Assembly: GCF_001584145.1 (NCBI RefSeq)
Contig: NZ_CP013232.1
Coordinates: 3,286,001 to 3,350,000, forward strand
Reading direction: 5' to 3'
Source of the DNA: Collimonas fungivorans
GTDB taxonomy: Bacteria; Pseudomonadota; Gammaproteobacteria; Burkholderiales; Burkholderiaceae_D
Length of the DNA: 64,000 nucleotides
A program made the translations under genes and the position numbers. The first letter of the stretch is position 1; each line of letters opens with the position of its first letter. Below are positions 42,439 through 52,393 of this stretch, piece after piece. Under the pieces are notes generated by a model. It was not told where the DNA came from. It saw only the letters and a program-made list of their open reading frames with translations, and did not search any database.

Positions 42439-43383
42439 TCAGTCGCGCACCCCCGACAAACCGCGCGGACGCAGCAGCATGACTAGCACCAGCAGCAGGT
42501 AAGGCAGCACCGGCGCCAGTTGGGCCAGTGTCAGTTGCAGCAGCGGGTAGACCGCTGCATCTGGATCGAGGACTACCCCCCAATGCGCCAGGCCGCCGGC
42601 CAGAGATACATCCAGCGCCACCGCATAAGTCTGCAGGATAGCGATCAGCAGCGAGGCCAGGAATGCCCCGCGCAGCGAACCCAGGCCGCCGACCACCACC
42701 ACCACAAAAATGATGCTGCCGACCCCTGCCGCCATGCCCGGTTCGGTGACAAAGGCATTGCCGCCCACCACTCCCGCCAATCCTGCCAGGCCGCAACCGG
42801 CCGCAAATACCAAGGTAAAAATGCGCGGCACGTTGTGCCCGAGCGCTTCGACCATCTGCGGATGGGTCAGAGCCGCCTGGATCAGCAAACCAGTGCGCGA
42901 ACGCTTCAGCAGCCAGCTCGCGGCTAGCAGGACCAGCAAAGCCAGCAGCATCATGAAGCCGCGACAGATGGGAAATGTGGTCGAATAAAAGGTGAACAGC
43001 GGGCCGTCGAGCTGCTTTGGTATCGCATACGGCAGCGCCGATTTGCCCCAGGCCAGTTGCACCAGTTCGACGATGACGTAGGAAAGGCCAAAAGTGAACA
43101 ACAGCTCCGCCACCTGCCCGTGGCGCCGCACATGGCGCAATCCGAAGCGCTCGACCAGCGCTCCCAGCAGAGCAACCAGCAACGGCGCCAGCAGCAGCGC
43201 CGGCCAGAAACCGAGCTTGACACTGATCGCATAGGCGAAATAAGCACCCAGCATGTAAAAACTCGCATGCGCAAAATTCAGCACACCCAGCATGCTGAAA
43301 ATCAGCGTCAGTCCCGACGACAACAGGAACAGCAGCAAGCCGTAACTGAGGCCGTTCAGCAAAGTGATGAAAGTAAATTCCAT
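42439..43383 (-). CDS. livH: LivH-type ABC transporter permease
   Basis: A 314-residue inner-membrane permease. It opens MEFTFITLLNGLSYGLLLFLLSSGLTLIFSMLGVLNFAHASFYMLG, split here as the typical LivH first two TMs with the NFAHG-like motif (here NFAHA). The coupling region ALTHPQMVEALGHNVPRIF is near residue 195. This is the first gene of the leftward livHMGF operon. No periplasmic substrate-binding protein gene is adjacent in this window, so the binding protein must be encoded elsewhere. Confidence 0.88.
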   Translation of the reverse strand: MEFTFITLLNGLSYGLLLFLLSSGLTLIFSMLGVLNFAHASFYMLGAYFAYAISVKLGFWPALLLAPLLVALLGALVERFGLRHVRRHGQVAELLFTFGLSYVIVELVQLAWGKSALPYAIPKQLDGPLFTFYSTTFPICRGFMMLLALLVLLAASWLLKRSRTGLLIQAALTHPQMVEALGHNVPRIFTLVFAAGCGLAGLAGVVGGNAFVTEPGMAAGVGSIIFVVVVVGGLGSLRGAFLASLLIAILQTYAVALDVSLAGGLAHWGVVLDPDAAVYPLLQLTLAQLAPVLPYLLLVLVMLLRPRGLSGVRD

Positions 43384-43429
43384 TGCGTGGGATTATATGA
43401 AGCGGTAACGATAGGCGGTCCGGCATTCT

Positions 43430-43474
43430 ACCGGTTTGCCGGCCACCGGTTTGCCGGCCACCGGTTCGCCGGCC
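43430..43474. repeat. Three tandem copies of a 15-bp unit
   Basis: accggtttgccggcc occurs at 43430-43444 and 43445-43459, and with one change (accggttcgccggcc) at 43460-43474. Each copy contains the palindromic parts accggt and gccggc. The array lies between livH and the DUF2239 gene, upstream of the predicted promoter of the latter. Confidence 0.9.
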
Positions 43475-43508
43475 GCCGACGAACCGGCAGGCTCGATATT
43501 TTTACCAA

Positions 43509-43545
43509 GGTAATATTGACATCAAAATTAAACCCGGGTAATATT
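43509..43545 (+). promoter_or_regulatory. Strong sigma-70 promoter with paired GGTAATATT motifs
   Basis: TTGACA (43516-43521), 17 bases, TAATAT (43539-43544): a near-consensus promoter for the DUF2239 gene. The 9-mer ggtaatatt occurs at 43509-43517, overlapping the -35, and again at 43537-43545, overlapping the -10. Each copy sits in a partial inverted repeat (ttacc-aa-ggtaa; aaacccgggtaa), suggesting two operators for one repressor. Confidence 0.65.
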
Positions 43546-43574
43546 TATCAATCTACACAATCCATGAGAAACAG

Positions 43575-44189
43575 ATGAGCACAGTTACCCCACACCCGGT
43601 CATCGCTTTTGCCGGCGCCCAGCGCATCGCTTCCGGCCAGCTGGCGCTGGTGGCCTTGAAAGCAAAAGAACTGCTCGACAGGAACGACGCGGCAACCATC
43701 CTGATTTTCGACGACATCACCAGCGAACAGGTCGAGGTCGATTTCCGCGGCAGCGCCGAGCAGGTATTGCAGCGCCTGTCGGCGACCGAAGCCGTGGCTG
43801 CCGCGGCAGAACATCCCCCCTGCGCACCGGAAACGGCGCGCGGCCCGGGACGCCCTAAACTGGGCGTGGTCGGCCGCGAGGTCACCCTGCTGCCGCGTCA
43901 TTGGGATTGGCTCAACCAGCAATCGGGTGGCGCTTCGGTAGCGCTGCGCAAATTGGTCGAGGAGGCAAAACGCCGCAGCGAAGAGCGCGACCAGGTACGC
44001 AAGGCGCAGGAATCGGCCTACCGCTTCATGTCGGCCATGGCCGGCAACCAGGTCAATTTTGAAGAAGCGACACGTGCCTTTTTTGCCGGGGACCAGCTGC
44101 GCTTCGAGGAATTGAGCGAGGCCTGGCAGATAGACATTCGCGACCATGCCAGGACCCTGGCCGCCCGGGCCTTCGTCTCGGCTGAATAA
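43575..44189 (+). CDS. DUF2239 family protein
   Basis: A 204-residue protein. The central [40 protein letters not shown] region is the conserved core of DUF2239; it resembles a short helix-turn element (ribbon or AT-hook-like GRPK followed by helices). The N-terminal part (residues 1-65) is predicted alpha/beta. Homologues are sometimes encoded near transcription or stress genes, and function is unknown. It has its own strong promoter with paired repeats, hinting at regulation. Confidence 0.8.
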   Translation: MSTVTPHPVIAFAGAQRIASGQLALVALKAKELLDRNDAATILIFDDITSEQVEVDFRGSAEQVLQRLSATEAVAAAAEHPPCAPETARGPGRPKLGVVGREVTLLPRHWDWLNQQSGGASVALRKLVEEAKRRSEERDQVRKAQESAYRFMSAMAGNQVNFEEATRAFFAGDQLRFEELSEAWQIDIRDHARTLAARAFVSAE

Positions 44190-44254
44190 AACAGGCGTTG
44201 GGCAGCCGTGCGATACTTGAGCTTTCCCTTCTCGCCATCAGGATCAACGCTGTC

Positions 44255-45769
44255 ATGAACAACCGCCTGGCTTTCCCCGAAGCGCCCGGAATCGAACATC
44301 TGCGCTTCGCCAACGCATTTGCCAACTCACTTGCCAGCGCATCTGCCGACTCGCCCGCCGCCTACACCAAGCTGGCGCCGACGCCGCTGCCTGCACCTTA
44401 TCTGGTCGCCGCCAGCGAGCAGGCGGCGCAACTGATCGGGCTGGCGCCGGCGGCAAGCACCAGCGATGATTTCATCCAGATTTTTTCCGGCAACCGCGCC
44501 GCCGCCGATTCGCAGCCTTTAGCGGCAGTCTATTCCGGCCACCAGTTCGGCGTCTGGGCTGGACAACTGGGCGACGGCCGCGCCATCCTGCTGGGCGACG
44601 TTGCCGCCAGCGGCGGCGGACGGCTGGAATTGCAGCTCAAGGGTTCGGGGTCGACCCCTTATTCACGCATGGGCGACGGCCGCGCCGTGCTGCGCTCGTC
44701 GATCCGCGAATACCTGTGCTCGGAAGCCATGGCCGCGCTCGGCATTCCTACTTCGCGTGCGCTGTCGGTGATCGGTTCGGACCAGCTGGCGATGCGCGAG
44801 CGGCCGGAAACCACTGCGGTGGTGACGCGCATGGCGCCTAGCTTCGTGCGCTTCGGCTCGTTCGAGCACTGGTATTACAACAACCGCCCAGAACAACTGA
44901 AAACCCTGGCCGACTATGTAATCGCCACTTTTTACCCGGAATTGCAGGCGGCCGCCAATCCCTGCCAGGCGCTGCTAGCCGAAGTAACCCGCCGCACCGC
45001 CCATCTGATGGCGCAGTGGCAGGCGGTCGGTTTCATGCACGGCGTGATGAACACCGACAATATGTCGATCCTCGGCCTGACCCTGGATTACGGCCCGTTC
45101 GGTTTCATGGAAGCTTACGACCCGCGCCATATCTGCAACCATACCGACCAACAGGGCCGTTATGCTTACAACCAGCAGCCGCAGATCGGCCACTGGAACT
45201 GCTTCGCCCTAGGCCAGGCGCTGCTGCCGCTGATCGGCAGCGTCGAGGAAACCGAAGCTGCGCTGAGCAATTACCAGGCCTTGTACGGTGCAAAACTGGA
45301 TGAATTGCTGCACGCCAAACTTGGCTTGTTGACCCGCCAGCCCGCCGACGACAAGCTGCTGGACGCCATGTTTGCCCTGATGCAGGGCAGCCACGTCGAT
45401 TTCACCCTGTTTTTCCGCCGGCTCGGCAATCTGCGCCTGGACGGCAGCGGCAGCGAAGCCTTGCGTGATCTGTTCATCGACCGTGCAGCGTTCGACGCCT
45501 GGGCGTTACAATACCGGGCGCGCCTGAAACTGGAAAACAGCCAGGATCACAGCCGCAAGCTTGTCATGGATGCAAGCAACCCCAAATACGTATTGCGAAA
45601 CTATTTGGCGCAGACAGCTATCGAACGAGCCCAGGAGAAAGACTTCTCGGAAGTCAGGAAACTGCAGCAGATTCTTGAAAAACCGTTTGACGAACAGCCG
45701 CAGCATGCACAGTACGCCGAATTGCCGCCGGACTGGGCACGCGGACTGGAAGTCAGTTGTTCGTCTTAG
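44255..45769 (+). CDS. selO: SelO-family protein adenylyltransferase
   Basis: A 504-residue pseudokinase-fold enzyme (YdiU/UPF0061). Conserved segments are [48 protein letters not shown] and [27 protein letters not shown], the last carrying the metal-binding Asn and Asp. The C-terminus ends in SCSS, matching the redox-active Cys (Sec in mammals). SelO transfers AMP from ATP to protein Ser/Thr/Tyr and is linked to oxidative stress. The start at 44255 has AGGA upstream. The msrB gene follows 15 bases later. Confidence 0.95.
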   Translation: MNNRLAFPEAPGIEHLRFANAFANSLASASADSPAAYTKLAPTPLPAPYLVAASEQAAQLIGLAPAASTSDDFIQIFSGNRAAADSQPLAAVYSGHQFGVWAGQLGDGRAILLGDVAASGGGRLELQLKGSGSTPYSRMGDGRAVLRSSIREYLCSEAMAALGIPTSRALSVIGSDQLAMRERPETTAVVTRMAPSFVRFGSFEHWYYNNRPEQLKTLADYVIATFYPELQAAANPCQALLAEVTRRTAHLMAQWQAVGFMHGVMNTDNMSILGLTLDYGPFGFMEAYDPRHICNHTDQQGRYAYNQQPQIGHWNCFALGQALLPLIGSVEETEAALSNYQALYGAKLDELLHAKLGLLTRQPADDKLLDAMFALMQGSHVDFTLFFRRLGNLRLDGSGSEALRDLFIDRAAFDAWALQYRARLKLENSQDHSRKLVMDASNPKYVLRNYLAQTAIERAQEKDFSEVRKLQQILEKPFDEQPQHAQYAELPPDWARGLEVSCSS

Positions 45770-45784
45770 ATTGGATCAAACGAT

Positions 45785-46183
45785 ATGAGCAGCAAAGTCA
45801 TCAAAACCGACGCCGAATGGCGCAGCGAGCTGGAACCGATGGAATACGAGGTGACCCGCCACGCCGCCACCGAACGGGCGTTCACCGGCAAGTTCTGGGA
45901 TCATCACGAACACGGCGTGTATACCTGCGTGTGCTGCAACACGCCCTTGTTCGAATCGGACGCCAAGTTCGATTCCGGCTGCGGCTGGCCGAGTTATTTC
46001 AAGGCCATCAATCCCGACAACGTCGAAGAGCGCGTTGACCGCAGCCATGGCATGATGCGCACTGAAATTTTATGCAAGGTGTGCGACGCCCATCTCGGCC
46101 ATGTATTCCCGGACGGGCCGCCGCCCACCGGCCTGCGCTACTGCATCAATTCGGCATCGCTGCGTTTTGATCCGGCCGGCTGA
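45785..46183 (+). CDS. msrB: Peptide-methionine (R)-S-oxide reductase
   Basis: A 132-residue MsrB. Two CxxC pairs (CVCC in [14 protein letters not shown] in [13 protein letters not shown]) bind structural zinc; the substrate loop SGCGWPSYF and the catalytic Cys in [11 protein letters not shown] (near residue 121) are intact. It repairs R-methionine sulfoxide in proteins. Its position directly after selO suggests a joint redox-response unit, since both need thiol reductants. Confidence 0.96.
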   Translation: MSSKVIKTDAEWRSELEPMEYEVTRHAATERAFTGKFWDHHEHGVYTCVCCNTPLFESDAKFDSGCGWPSYFKAINPDNVEERVDRSHGMMRTEILCKVCDAHLGHVFPDGPPPTGLRYCINSASLRFDPAG

Positions 46184-46225
46184 AGCACCGGCCATCATTT
46201 ATCCTGACTGAAAGCAAAAACACAC

Positions 46226-46858
46226 ATGAAGTTCCTGTTCGACCTGTTCCCGGTAATCCTTTTCTTCGGCATCTTCAAATGGAGCGAAGGCAACGCCGAT
46301 GCCGCGCAAGCGCTGGCCAGCCAGTACCTGTCGGGTTTTGTCTCCGGCGGCGTGGTGACAGTGGCGCAAGCGCCGGTGCTGCTGGCGACCGCGGTGGCGA
46401 TCGTCGCCACGGTGGCGCAAATCGGCTACCTGCTGCTGCGCCGGAAAAAAGTCGATGCGATGCTGTGGGTATCGCTGCTCATCATCTGCGTGTTCGGCGG
46501 CGCCACCATCTACTTCCATAACGATACCTTCATCAAATGGAAGCCGACCGTGCTCTACTGGGCGTTTGCGGTGGTGCTGCTGGTCAGCCAGCTGCTGCTC
46601 AAGAAAAACCTGATCCGCACCATGATGGAAAAGCAGCTGGCCCTGCCCGACCCGATCTGGCAACGCGTCGGTTTTGCCTGGATCGCCTTCTTCATCGCCA
46701 TGGGCTGCCTGAACCTGTACATCGCCTTCAATTTCCCGACCGCGACCTGGGTCAACTTCAAGCTGTTCGGCGGCATGGGACTGATGTTCGCTTTCGTGAT
46801 CGGCCAAAGCATCCTGCTCTCCAAATACATCAAGGACCCAGATGAACCCAAGGCTTGA
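46226..46858 (+). CDS. yciB: Septation protein A / inner membrane-spanning protein YciB
   Basis: A 210-residue protein with five or six TM segments. The start [19 protein letters not shown] and the segment [41 protein letters not shown] are diagnostic of YciB/IspZ. It has been linked to cell-envelope integrity and septation. Its end overlaps the BolA gene by 17 bases, implying coupling; this order (yciB-bolA-ppiC) is common in Burkholderiales. Confidence 0.93.
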   Translation: MKFLFDLFPVILFFGIFKWSEGNADAAQALASQYLSGFVSGGVVTVAQAPVLLATAVAIVATVAQIGYLLLRRKKVDAMLWVSLLIICVFGGATIYFHNDTFIKWKPTVLYWAFAVVLLVSQLLLKKNLIRTMMEKQLALPDPIWQRVGFAWIAFFIAMGCLNLYIAFNFPTATWVNFKLFGGMGLMFAFVIGQSILLSKYIKDPDEPKA

Positions 46859-47156
46859 TACCATTCGTAACAAATTGACAGCAACACTTGCACCATTGGA
46901 ATGTATAGTTGAGGACGAGTCGGCGCTGCATGTGGGACACGCCGGCGCGGCCTCAGGCGGCGGACACTATAAAGTACGGATAGTTTGCGCAGTTTTTGAA
47001 GGCCAAAACCGCTTAAATCGGCATAGGCTGGTGTATGATTGCTTGGCTGATATGATGCATACAGAAATCCATGCACTGGCTATCACTGCCTTGGCACCAT
47101 CTGAAACTAAAGCTGCGGAACTTAAGCTGCATGTACATAGTGATCTTAAAGAATAA
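46842..47156 (+). CDS. BolA family protein
   Basis: A 104-residue BolA/IbaG-like protein. The core [39 protein letters not shown], with the conserved RHRLVYD motif, is typical; the His residues here can ligate a [2Fe-2S] cluster shared with a monothiol glutaredoxin. Members act in iron-sulfur trafficking or as transcription-related regulators. It starts inside the yciB gene. Confidence 0.9.
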   Translation: MNPRLDTIRNKLTATLAPLECIVEDESALHVGHAGAASGGGHYKVRIVCAVFEGQNRLNRHRLVYDCLADMMHTEIHALAITALAPSETKAAELKLHVHSDLKE

Positions 47157-47239
47157 TTGCCCTTCAAACATACTTCAGTTATTCTGCCTTTGCCTCGCAT
47201 TGATTTATTAACAACCTCCCCCAAATTTAGGATTTGATA

Positions 47240-48019
47240 ATGACATTTAAACCTTCACGTTTACTGGTGGTACTTTTTGCAGCTGCTACATTGCCTGTTA
47301 TGGCACAAAACCTTGCAGTCGTGAATGGTAAGGCAATCCCTTCGTCGCGCGCCGACATGATGGTCAAGCAATTGTCCGCACAAGGCGGCCAGGCCGATAC
47401 CCCGGAACTGCGCAACATGGTCAAGGACGAACTGATCAACCGTGAAGTGCTGATCCAGGAAGCCGACAAGCTGGGCCTGGGCAATAACGCCGACGTCAAG
47501 GCGCAAGCCGACATCGCCCGCCAGTCGATCCTGATCCGCGCCCTGGTTGCCGACTTCGTCAAGAAGAACCCGATCAAGGATGCCGACATCCAGGCTGAAT
47601 ACGACAAGTTCAAGGCACAGGCTGGCGACAAGGAATATCACGCACGCCACATCCTGGTCGAAAACGAAGCCGATGCAAAATCCATCATCACCAAGCTGAA
47701 AGCCGGCGGCAAGTTTGAAGACCTGGCCAAGCAATCGAAAGATCCAGGTTCGGCAGCCAACGGCGGCGACCTCGGCTGGGCGACTCCAGCTTCTTTCGTC
47801 AAGCCTTTCTCCGACGCGCTGGTGGCTTTGAAGCCAGGTCAACTGACCGAAACGCCGATCAAGACCCAGTTCGGCTACCACGTGATCAAGCTGGAAGAAG
47901 TACGCGCAGCCAAGATCCCTACCCTGGCTGAAGTCAAACCGCAAATCACCGAAGCGCTGCAACAGAAGAAGCTGCAAGCTTACCAGGCTGATCTGCGCGC
48001 CAAAGCCAAGGTGCAATAA
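47240..48019 (+). CDS. Parvulin-type peptidyl-prolyl cis-trans isomerase (PpiC/SurA-like)
   Basis: A 259-residue periplasmic protein. A signal peptide (LLVVLFAAATLPVMAQN) is followed by a SurA-N-like helical region (residues ~25-115) and a parvulin domain with ARHILVENEADAKSIITKLKAGGKFEDLAKQ, GGDLGWATPASFVKPFSDAL and TQFGYHVIKLEEV. It likely assists folding of outer-membrane proteins. The start at 47240 has TAGGA upstream; it is followed by a strong terminator. It lies ~80 bases after the BolA gene. Confidence 0.92.
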   Translation: MTFKPSRLLVVLFAAATLPVMAQNLAVVNGKAIPSSRADMMVKQLSAQGGQADTPELRNMVKDELINREVLIQEADKLGLGNNADVKAQADIARQSILIRALVADFVKKNPIKDADIQAEYDKFKAQAGDKEYHARHILVENEADAKSIITKLKAGGKFEDLAKQSKDPGSAANGGDLGWATPASFVKPFSDALVALKPGQLTETPIKTQFGYHVIKLEEVRAAKIPTLAEVKPQITEALQQKKLQAYQADLRAKAKVQ

Positions 48020-48047
48020 GACCCCGGCAGCAGCAAAACCGCAGTCA

Positions 48048-48078
48048 ATAAAAAAGCGCTCCTCGGAGCGCTTTTTTT
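48048..48078 (+). terminator. Rho-independent terminator after ppiC-type gene
   Basis: Stem gcgctc / gagcgc (48056-48061 and 48066-48071) with loop ctcg, flanked by an A-run before and seven T after, so it could work in both directions. It lies about 30 bases after the stop codon. Confidence 0.9.
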
Positions 48079-48087
48079 ATGTCATGT

Positions 48088-48166
48088 AGGGTGGGTACCT
48101 GTGCCCACGCAGAACGCCGATCGTCGAGGAGCGAATACAGCGTGGGCAAAAGAACCTGCCCACCCT
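48088..48166. repeat. Imperfect long inverted repeat between ppiC and purL
   Basis: The left arm 48088-48110 (agggtgggtacctgtgcccacgc) is repeated inverted at 48140-48166 (gcgtgggcaaaagaacctgcccaccct), with four extra bases in the right arm. The outer 8 bases (agggtggg) and inner 8 bases (tgcccacg) pair perfectly. The 29-bp centre has no special sequence. It resembles a dispersed REP/BIME-like or MITE-like element. Confidence 0.65.
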
Positions 48167-48202
48167 GCTCCACCTGCTTCGACCAGGCAGGTTACAGAAA
48201 GA

Positions 48203-51200
48203 TTACCCCACCCACTTGCGCGCATTGCGGAACATGCGCATCCATGGCGAATCCTCGCCCCACGACTCAGGGTGCCACGATTGCTGCACCGTGCGGAACA
48301 CCCGTTCGGCGTGCGGCATGCAGACCGTGAAGCGGCCGTCCGGCGTGGTCACCGCAGTGATGCCTTGCGGCGAACCGTTCGGATTGTACGGATAAGCTTC
48401 GGTCACCTGCCCCTTGTTATCGGTAAAGCGCATGGCCACGAGCGCTTCCTGGATATCGCCGGTTTGCGAGAAATCGGCGAAACCTTCGCCATGGGCGATG
48501 GCGATGGCGCTTTGGGTGCCGGCCATGTCCTGGAAGAAGATCGATGGCGACGACTCGACCTGCACCATGGAGAAGCGCGCTTCGAATTTCTCCGACTTGT
48601 TGCGGGTGAACTTCGGCCACGCCTGGGCGCCTGGAATGATGGCTTTCAGGTTGCTCATCATCTGGCAACCGTTACAGACGCCGAGCGCAAAGGTGTCGCC
48701 GCGCTGGAAGAACAGCGAGAACTGCTCGGCCAGCTTGGTGTTGAACAGGATGGTCTTGGCCCAGCCCTCGCCAGCGCCCAGCACGTCGCCGTAGGAAAAA
48801 CCGCCGACGGCGATGAAACCCTTGAAATCGTCCAGCCTGGCACGGCCGGCGATCAGGTCGCTCATGTGGACGTCGACCGCCGAGAAACCGGCCTGGTGCA
48901 TCACGTAAGCAGTCTCGACATGCGAATTGACGCCCTGCTCGCGCAAGATCGCCACGCGCGGCTTGGCCGCCAGGTTGAGGAAAGGCGCGGCGATATTGTC
49001 TTGCTGGTCGAATGGTATCTTTGGCGTGATGCCAGGATCGGCCGCATCCAGGATGCGGTCGTATTCGGCATCGGCGCTGGCCGGATTGTCGCGCAGGCGG
49101 GCGATGCGCCAGCTGGTTTCGCTCCACAGGCGCTGCAGGGCGATGCGGGGCTGGCTGTAGATGGTCTTGGCGTCGCGGCTGAATTCGATGACGTCGCGCA
49201 TGTTCGGTTTACCGATGATGTGGCTGCAGGCGCCCAGGTTGAAGCTGCGCAGCACGTTCATGACGTCGGACTTCTGCTCGGCGCGCACTTGCAGCACCGC
49301 ACCCAGTTCTTCGCTGAACAATGCACGCAAGGTCAGTTCGTTGCGGCGCTCGGCTACCTGGCCGGTCCAGTTCTTGGAATCGCCCCAGTCGGCTGCATGC
49401 TCGCTTTCCATGGTCAGGATGTCGAGATTGATCGACAAGCCGCTGTGGCCGGCGAACGCCATCTCGCACAAGGAAGTAAACAAGCCGCCGTCGGAACGGT
49501 CATGGTAGGCCAGCAGTTTCTGTTCGCTGTTGAGTTGCTGGATGGCGGCGAAGAAAGCTTTCAGGTCTTGCGCGCTGTCGACATCCGGCGTTTCATTGCC
49601 GATCTGCTGCATCACCTGGGTCAGCGCCGAGGCGCCCATGCGGTTCTTGCCGCGGCCAAGGTCGACCAGGATGATGGCGGTGTCGCCGAGATCGGTGCGC
49701 AGCTGCGGCGTCAATGAGCGGCGCACATCGCTTACCGGCGCAAAGGCGGAAACGATCAGCGACACCGGTGAAGTCACGGCCTTGGCCTGGCCCTCATCTT
49801 TCCAGGTAGTGCGCATCGACAGCGAATCCTTGCCGACCGGGATGCTGATGCCCAGCGCCGGGCACAGCTCCATGCCGATCGCCTTGACGGTATCGAACAA
49901 GGCTGCGTCCTGGCCAGGCTGGCCGCAGGCGGCCATCCAGTTGGCGGACAGCTTGACGTCGGAAATATCGGCAATCGCTGCCGCGGCAATATTGGTCAAG
50001 GCTTCGCCCACCGCCATGCGACCCGATGCGGCGGCGTTGATGACCGCCAGCGGAGTGCGCTCGCCCATCGCCATTGCTTCGCCCAGGTAACCTTCGAAAC
50101 TCATGCTGGTTACCGCGCAGTCGGCCACCGGGATCTGCCATGGGCCGACCATCTGGTCGCGCACCGAAGTCGCGCCCACGGTGCGGTCGCCGATGGTGAT
50201 CAGGAAGGACTTGTCAGCCACTGCCGGCAGTTTCAGCACGCGCTGCGAAACTTCCAGCAGGTCCATGCCGGTCAGGTCGACCGCCGGCAGCACCGGATCG
50301 ACGTGCTTGACGTCACGCAGCATTTTTGGCGGCTTGCCGAGCAAGACATCCATCGGCATGTCGACCGGGTTATTGTCGTGTTGTGGATCGATGACCTTCA
50401 ACTGGCGCTCTTCGGTGGCGGTGCCGACCACGGCAAACAGGCAGCGCTCGCGCTGGCAGAAGTATTCGAACAGCGGCAGGCTTTCCGGTGCAATCGCCAG
50501 GACATAACGTTCCTGCGATTCATTGCTCCAGATTTCCTTGGGCGCCATGCCGCTTTCTTCCAGCGGCACCTTGCGCAAGTCGAAAATCGCACCGCGCTTG
50601 GCGTCGTTGGTGATTTCCGGGAAGGCGTTCGACAAGCCGCCGGCGCCGACATCGTGGATGGAGAGGATAGGATTCTTGTCATCCATGGCCCAGCAGGCAT
50701 TGATGACTTCCTGCGCGCGCCGTTCCATTTCCGGATTGCCGCGCTGGACCGAATCGAAATCCAGGTCCGCCGTGTTGGAACCGGTCGCCATCGACGACGC
50801 CGCGCTGCCGCCCATGCCGATGCGCATGCCGGGACCGCCCAGCTGCACCAGCAGGCTGCCGACCGGCAGCTCGTTCTTCTTGGTGTGTTTGTCGGAAATG
50901 CTGCCGATGCCGCCGGCGATCATGATCGGCTTGTGGTAACCCTGCACATTGCCGCCAACATTCTGCTCATACGTGCGGAAATAACCGCCCAGGTTGGGAC
51001 GGCCGAATTCGTTGTTGAAAGCGGCGCCGCCGAGCGGGCCGTCGATCATGATCTGCAAGGCCGAAGCGATGCGCTCCGGCTTGCTGTACGCTGCTGCGTC
51101 GCCTTGGCCGGCGACGGTGACGTCAGCCGAATTCTCCCAGGCTTGCTGCGCATCCGGCAACAACAGGTTGGATACGGTAAAGCCGGTCAGGCCAGCCTTC

Positions 51201-52207
51201 GGCTTGGCGCCGCGGCCGGTCGCGCCTTCGTCGCGGATCTCGCCGCCGGCGCCGGTGGAGGCGCCAGGAAACGGTGAAATCGCGGTCGGATGGTTGTGCG
51301 TCTCGACCTTCATCAAGATATGCGTCAGCTCATCCGAAGCACGGTACGTATTGCCTTCGGCGGCGCCGCGTGCATAGAAGCGCGACACAGTGGCGCCTTC
51401 GATGATGGACGAGTTGTCGCTATAGGCGACGATGGTGCCCTTGGGCGCCAGCTGGTGGGTGTTCTTGATCATCGCGAACAAGGACTTGTCCTGCGCTGCG
51501 CCGTCGATGATCCAGTCGGCGTTGAAAATCTTGTGGCGGCAATGTTCGCTGTTGGCTTGCGCGAACATCATCAGCTCGACGTCGGTCGGATTGCGCTTGG
51601 CGCTGGTGAAAGCGTTCAGCAGATAATCGATCTCGTCATCCGACAGCGCCAGGCCCAGTTCGCTGTTGGCGTGTTCCAGCGCTGCCTTGCCGCCTGCCAG
51701 CAGGTCGATGAAGGCCAGCGGCTTGGCGTCCAGCTCACGGAACAGACCGGCCGCCTGTTCGGCGCTGCGCAATACGGTTTCGGTCATGCGGTCGTGCAGC
51801 ACGTCGGCGATGGCGCGCACGCTGTCGTCGTTGAGCTTCTTGGCGCCGCCCAGCAAACCGCTCTTCAGCTTGACCTGGTAGGCGATACCGCGTTCGATGC
51901 GCTTGATATGCGCCATGCCGCAGTTATGGGCGATGTCGGTGGCTTTGCTGGCCCACGGCGAAATGGTGCCGAAACGCGGGATCACTATGAACTCTTCGCC
52001 GCCGTCGCCCGCGGTGAACGGATCGCCGTAGGTCAGCAAGGCGTTCAGGCGGCCGATATCGTCCTCGCTGAGTGCAGTCGAAGCGTCGACAAAATGGTCG
52101 AAACGCCCTGTCACTTCGACGACATTGCTGTCGATCGCTTGTAACTGGGCTAGAAGACGTTGGGAACGGAAGGCAGGAAGGGCGTTGGAACCGGGCAAAA
52201 TCAACAT
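48203..52207 (-). CDS. purL: Phosphoribosylformylglycinamidine synthase
   Basis: A 1334-residue single-chain PurL (FGAM synthase), normal length for proteobacteria. It has an N-terminal PurS-like region, two ATP-grasp-like AIR-synthase halves (e.g. [31 protein letters not shown] near residue 300; [15 protein letters not shown] near 510) and a C-terminal class-I glutaminase (GVCNGCQMM with the catalytic Cys, near residue 1180, and WHPES near the end). It makes FGAM from FGAR, ATP and glutamine in purine synthesis. It stands alone, with an inverted repeat beyond its end. Confidence 0.97.
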   Translation of the reverse strand: MLILPGSNALPAFRSQRLLAQLQAIDSNVVEVTGRFDHFVDASTALSEDDIGRLNALLTYGDPFTAGDGGEEFIVIPRFGTISPWASKATDIAHNCGMAHIKRIERGIAYQVKLKSGLLGGAKKLNDDSVRAIADVLHDRMTETVLRSAEQAAGLFRELDAKPLAFIDLLAGGKAALEHANSELGLALSDDEIDYLLNAFTSAKRNPTDVELMMFAQANSEHCRHKIFNADWIIDGAAQDKSLFAMIKNTHQLAPKGTIVAYSDNSSIIEGATVSRFYARGAAEGNTYRASDELTHILMKVETHNHPTAISPFPGASTGAGGEIRDEGATGRGAKPKAGLTGFTVSNLLLPDAQQAWENSADVTVAGQGDAAAYSKPERIASALQIMIDGPLGGAAFNNEFGRPNLGGYFRTYEQNVGGNVQGYHKPIMIAGGIGSISDKHTKKNELPVGSLLVQLGGPGMRIGMGGSAASSMATGSNTADLDFDSVQRGNPEMERRAQEVINACWAMDDKNPILSIHDVGAGGLSNAFPEITNDAKRGAIFDLRKVPLEESGMAPKEIWSNESQERYVLAIAPESLPLFEYFCQRERCLFAVVGTATEERQLKVIDPQHDNNPVDMPMDVLLGKPPKMLRDVKHVDPVLPAVDLTGMDLLEVSQRVLKLPAVADKSFLITIGDRTVGATSVRDQMVGPWQIPVADCAVTSMSFEGYLGEAMAMGERTPLAVINAAASGRMAVGEALTNIAAAAIADISDVKLSANWMAACGQPGQDAALFDTVKAIGMELCPALGISIPVGKDSLSMRTTWKDEGQAKAVTSPVSLIVSAFAPVSDVRRSLTPQLRTDLGDTAIILVDLGRGKNRMGASALTQVMQQIGNETPDVDSAQDLKAFFAAIQQLNSEQKLLAYHDRSDGGLFTSLCEMAFAGHSGLSINLDILTMESEHAADWGDSKNWTGQVAERRNELTLRALFSEELGAVLQVRAEQKSDVMNVLRSFNLGACSHIIGKPNMRDVIEFSRDAKTIYSQPRIALQRLWSETSWRIARLRDNPASADAEYDRILDAADPGITPKIPFDQQDNIAAPFLNLAAKPRVAILREQGVNSHVETAYVMHQAGFSAVDVHMSDLIAGRARLDDFKGFIAVGGFSYGDVLGAGEGWAKTILFNTKLAEQFSLFFQRGDTFALGVCNGCQMMSNLKAIIPGAQAWPKFTRNKSEKFEARFSMVQVESSPSIFFQDMAGTQSAIAIAHGEGFADFSQTGDIQEALVAMRFTDNKGQVTEAYPYNPNGSPQGITAVTTPDGRFTVCMPHAERVFRTVQQSWHPESWGEDSPWMRMFRNARKWVG

Positions 52208-52393
52208 GGCGTGGGGGGAGTTGATGCAGCGTGGCTGCGGGTTAAATCAGAAGCCGTCATTATACAGTGCTGCCCCGCCTGCCGCCCCCTGAACTGATGA
52301 CAAAATCACCTTGCCGCAACGCGTAAAAGGCGCAATGGGCCAAACACGCGCAAGCGTCCCCGGCTCATCGTTGCAATTAAGACAATTTTAGCC

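Noticed and set aside
43057..43578. A plus-strand open frame opposite livH that reads repeated RFAG-H units through the 15-bp repeats.
   Set aside because: It is mostly antisense to livH, His/Gln-rich without a domain, and the repeats would be read as peptide only by chance of their 15-bp length.
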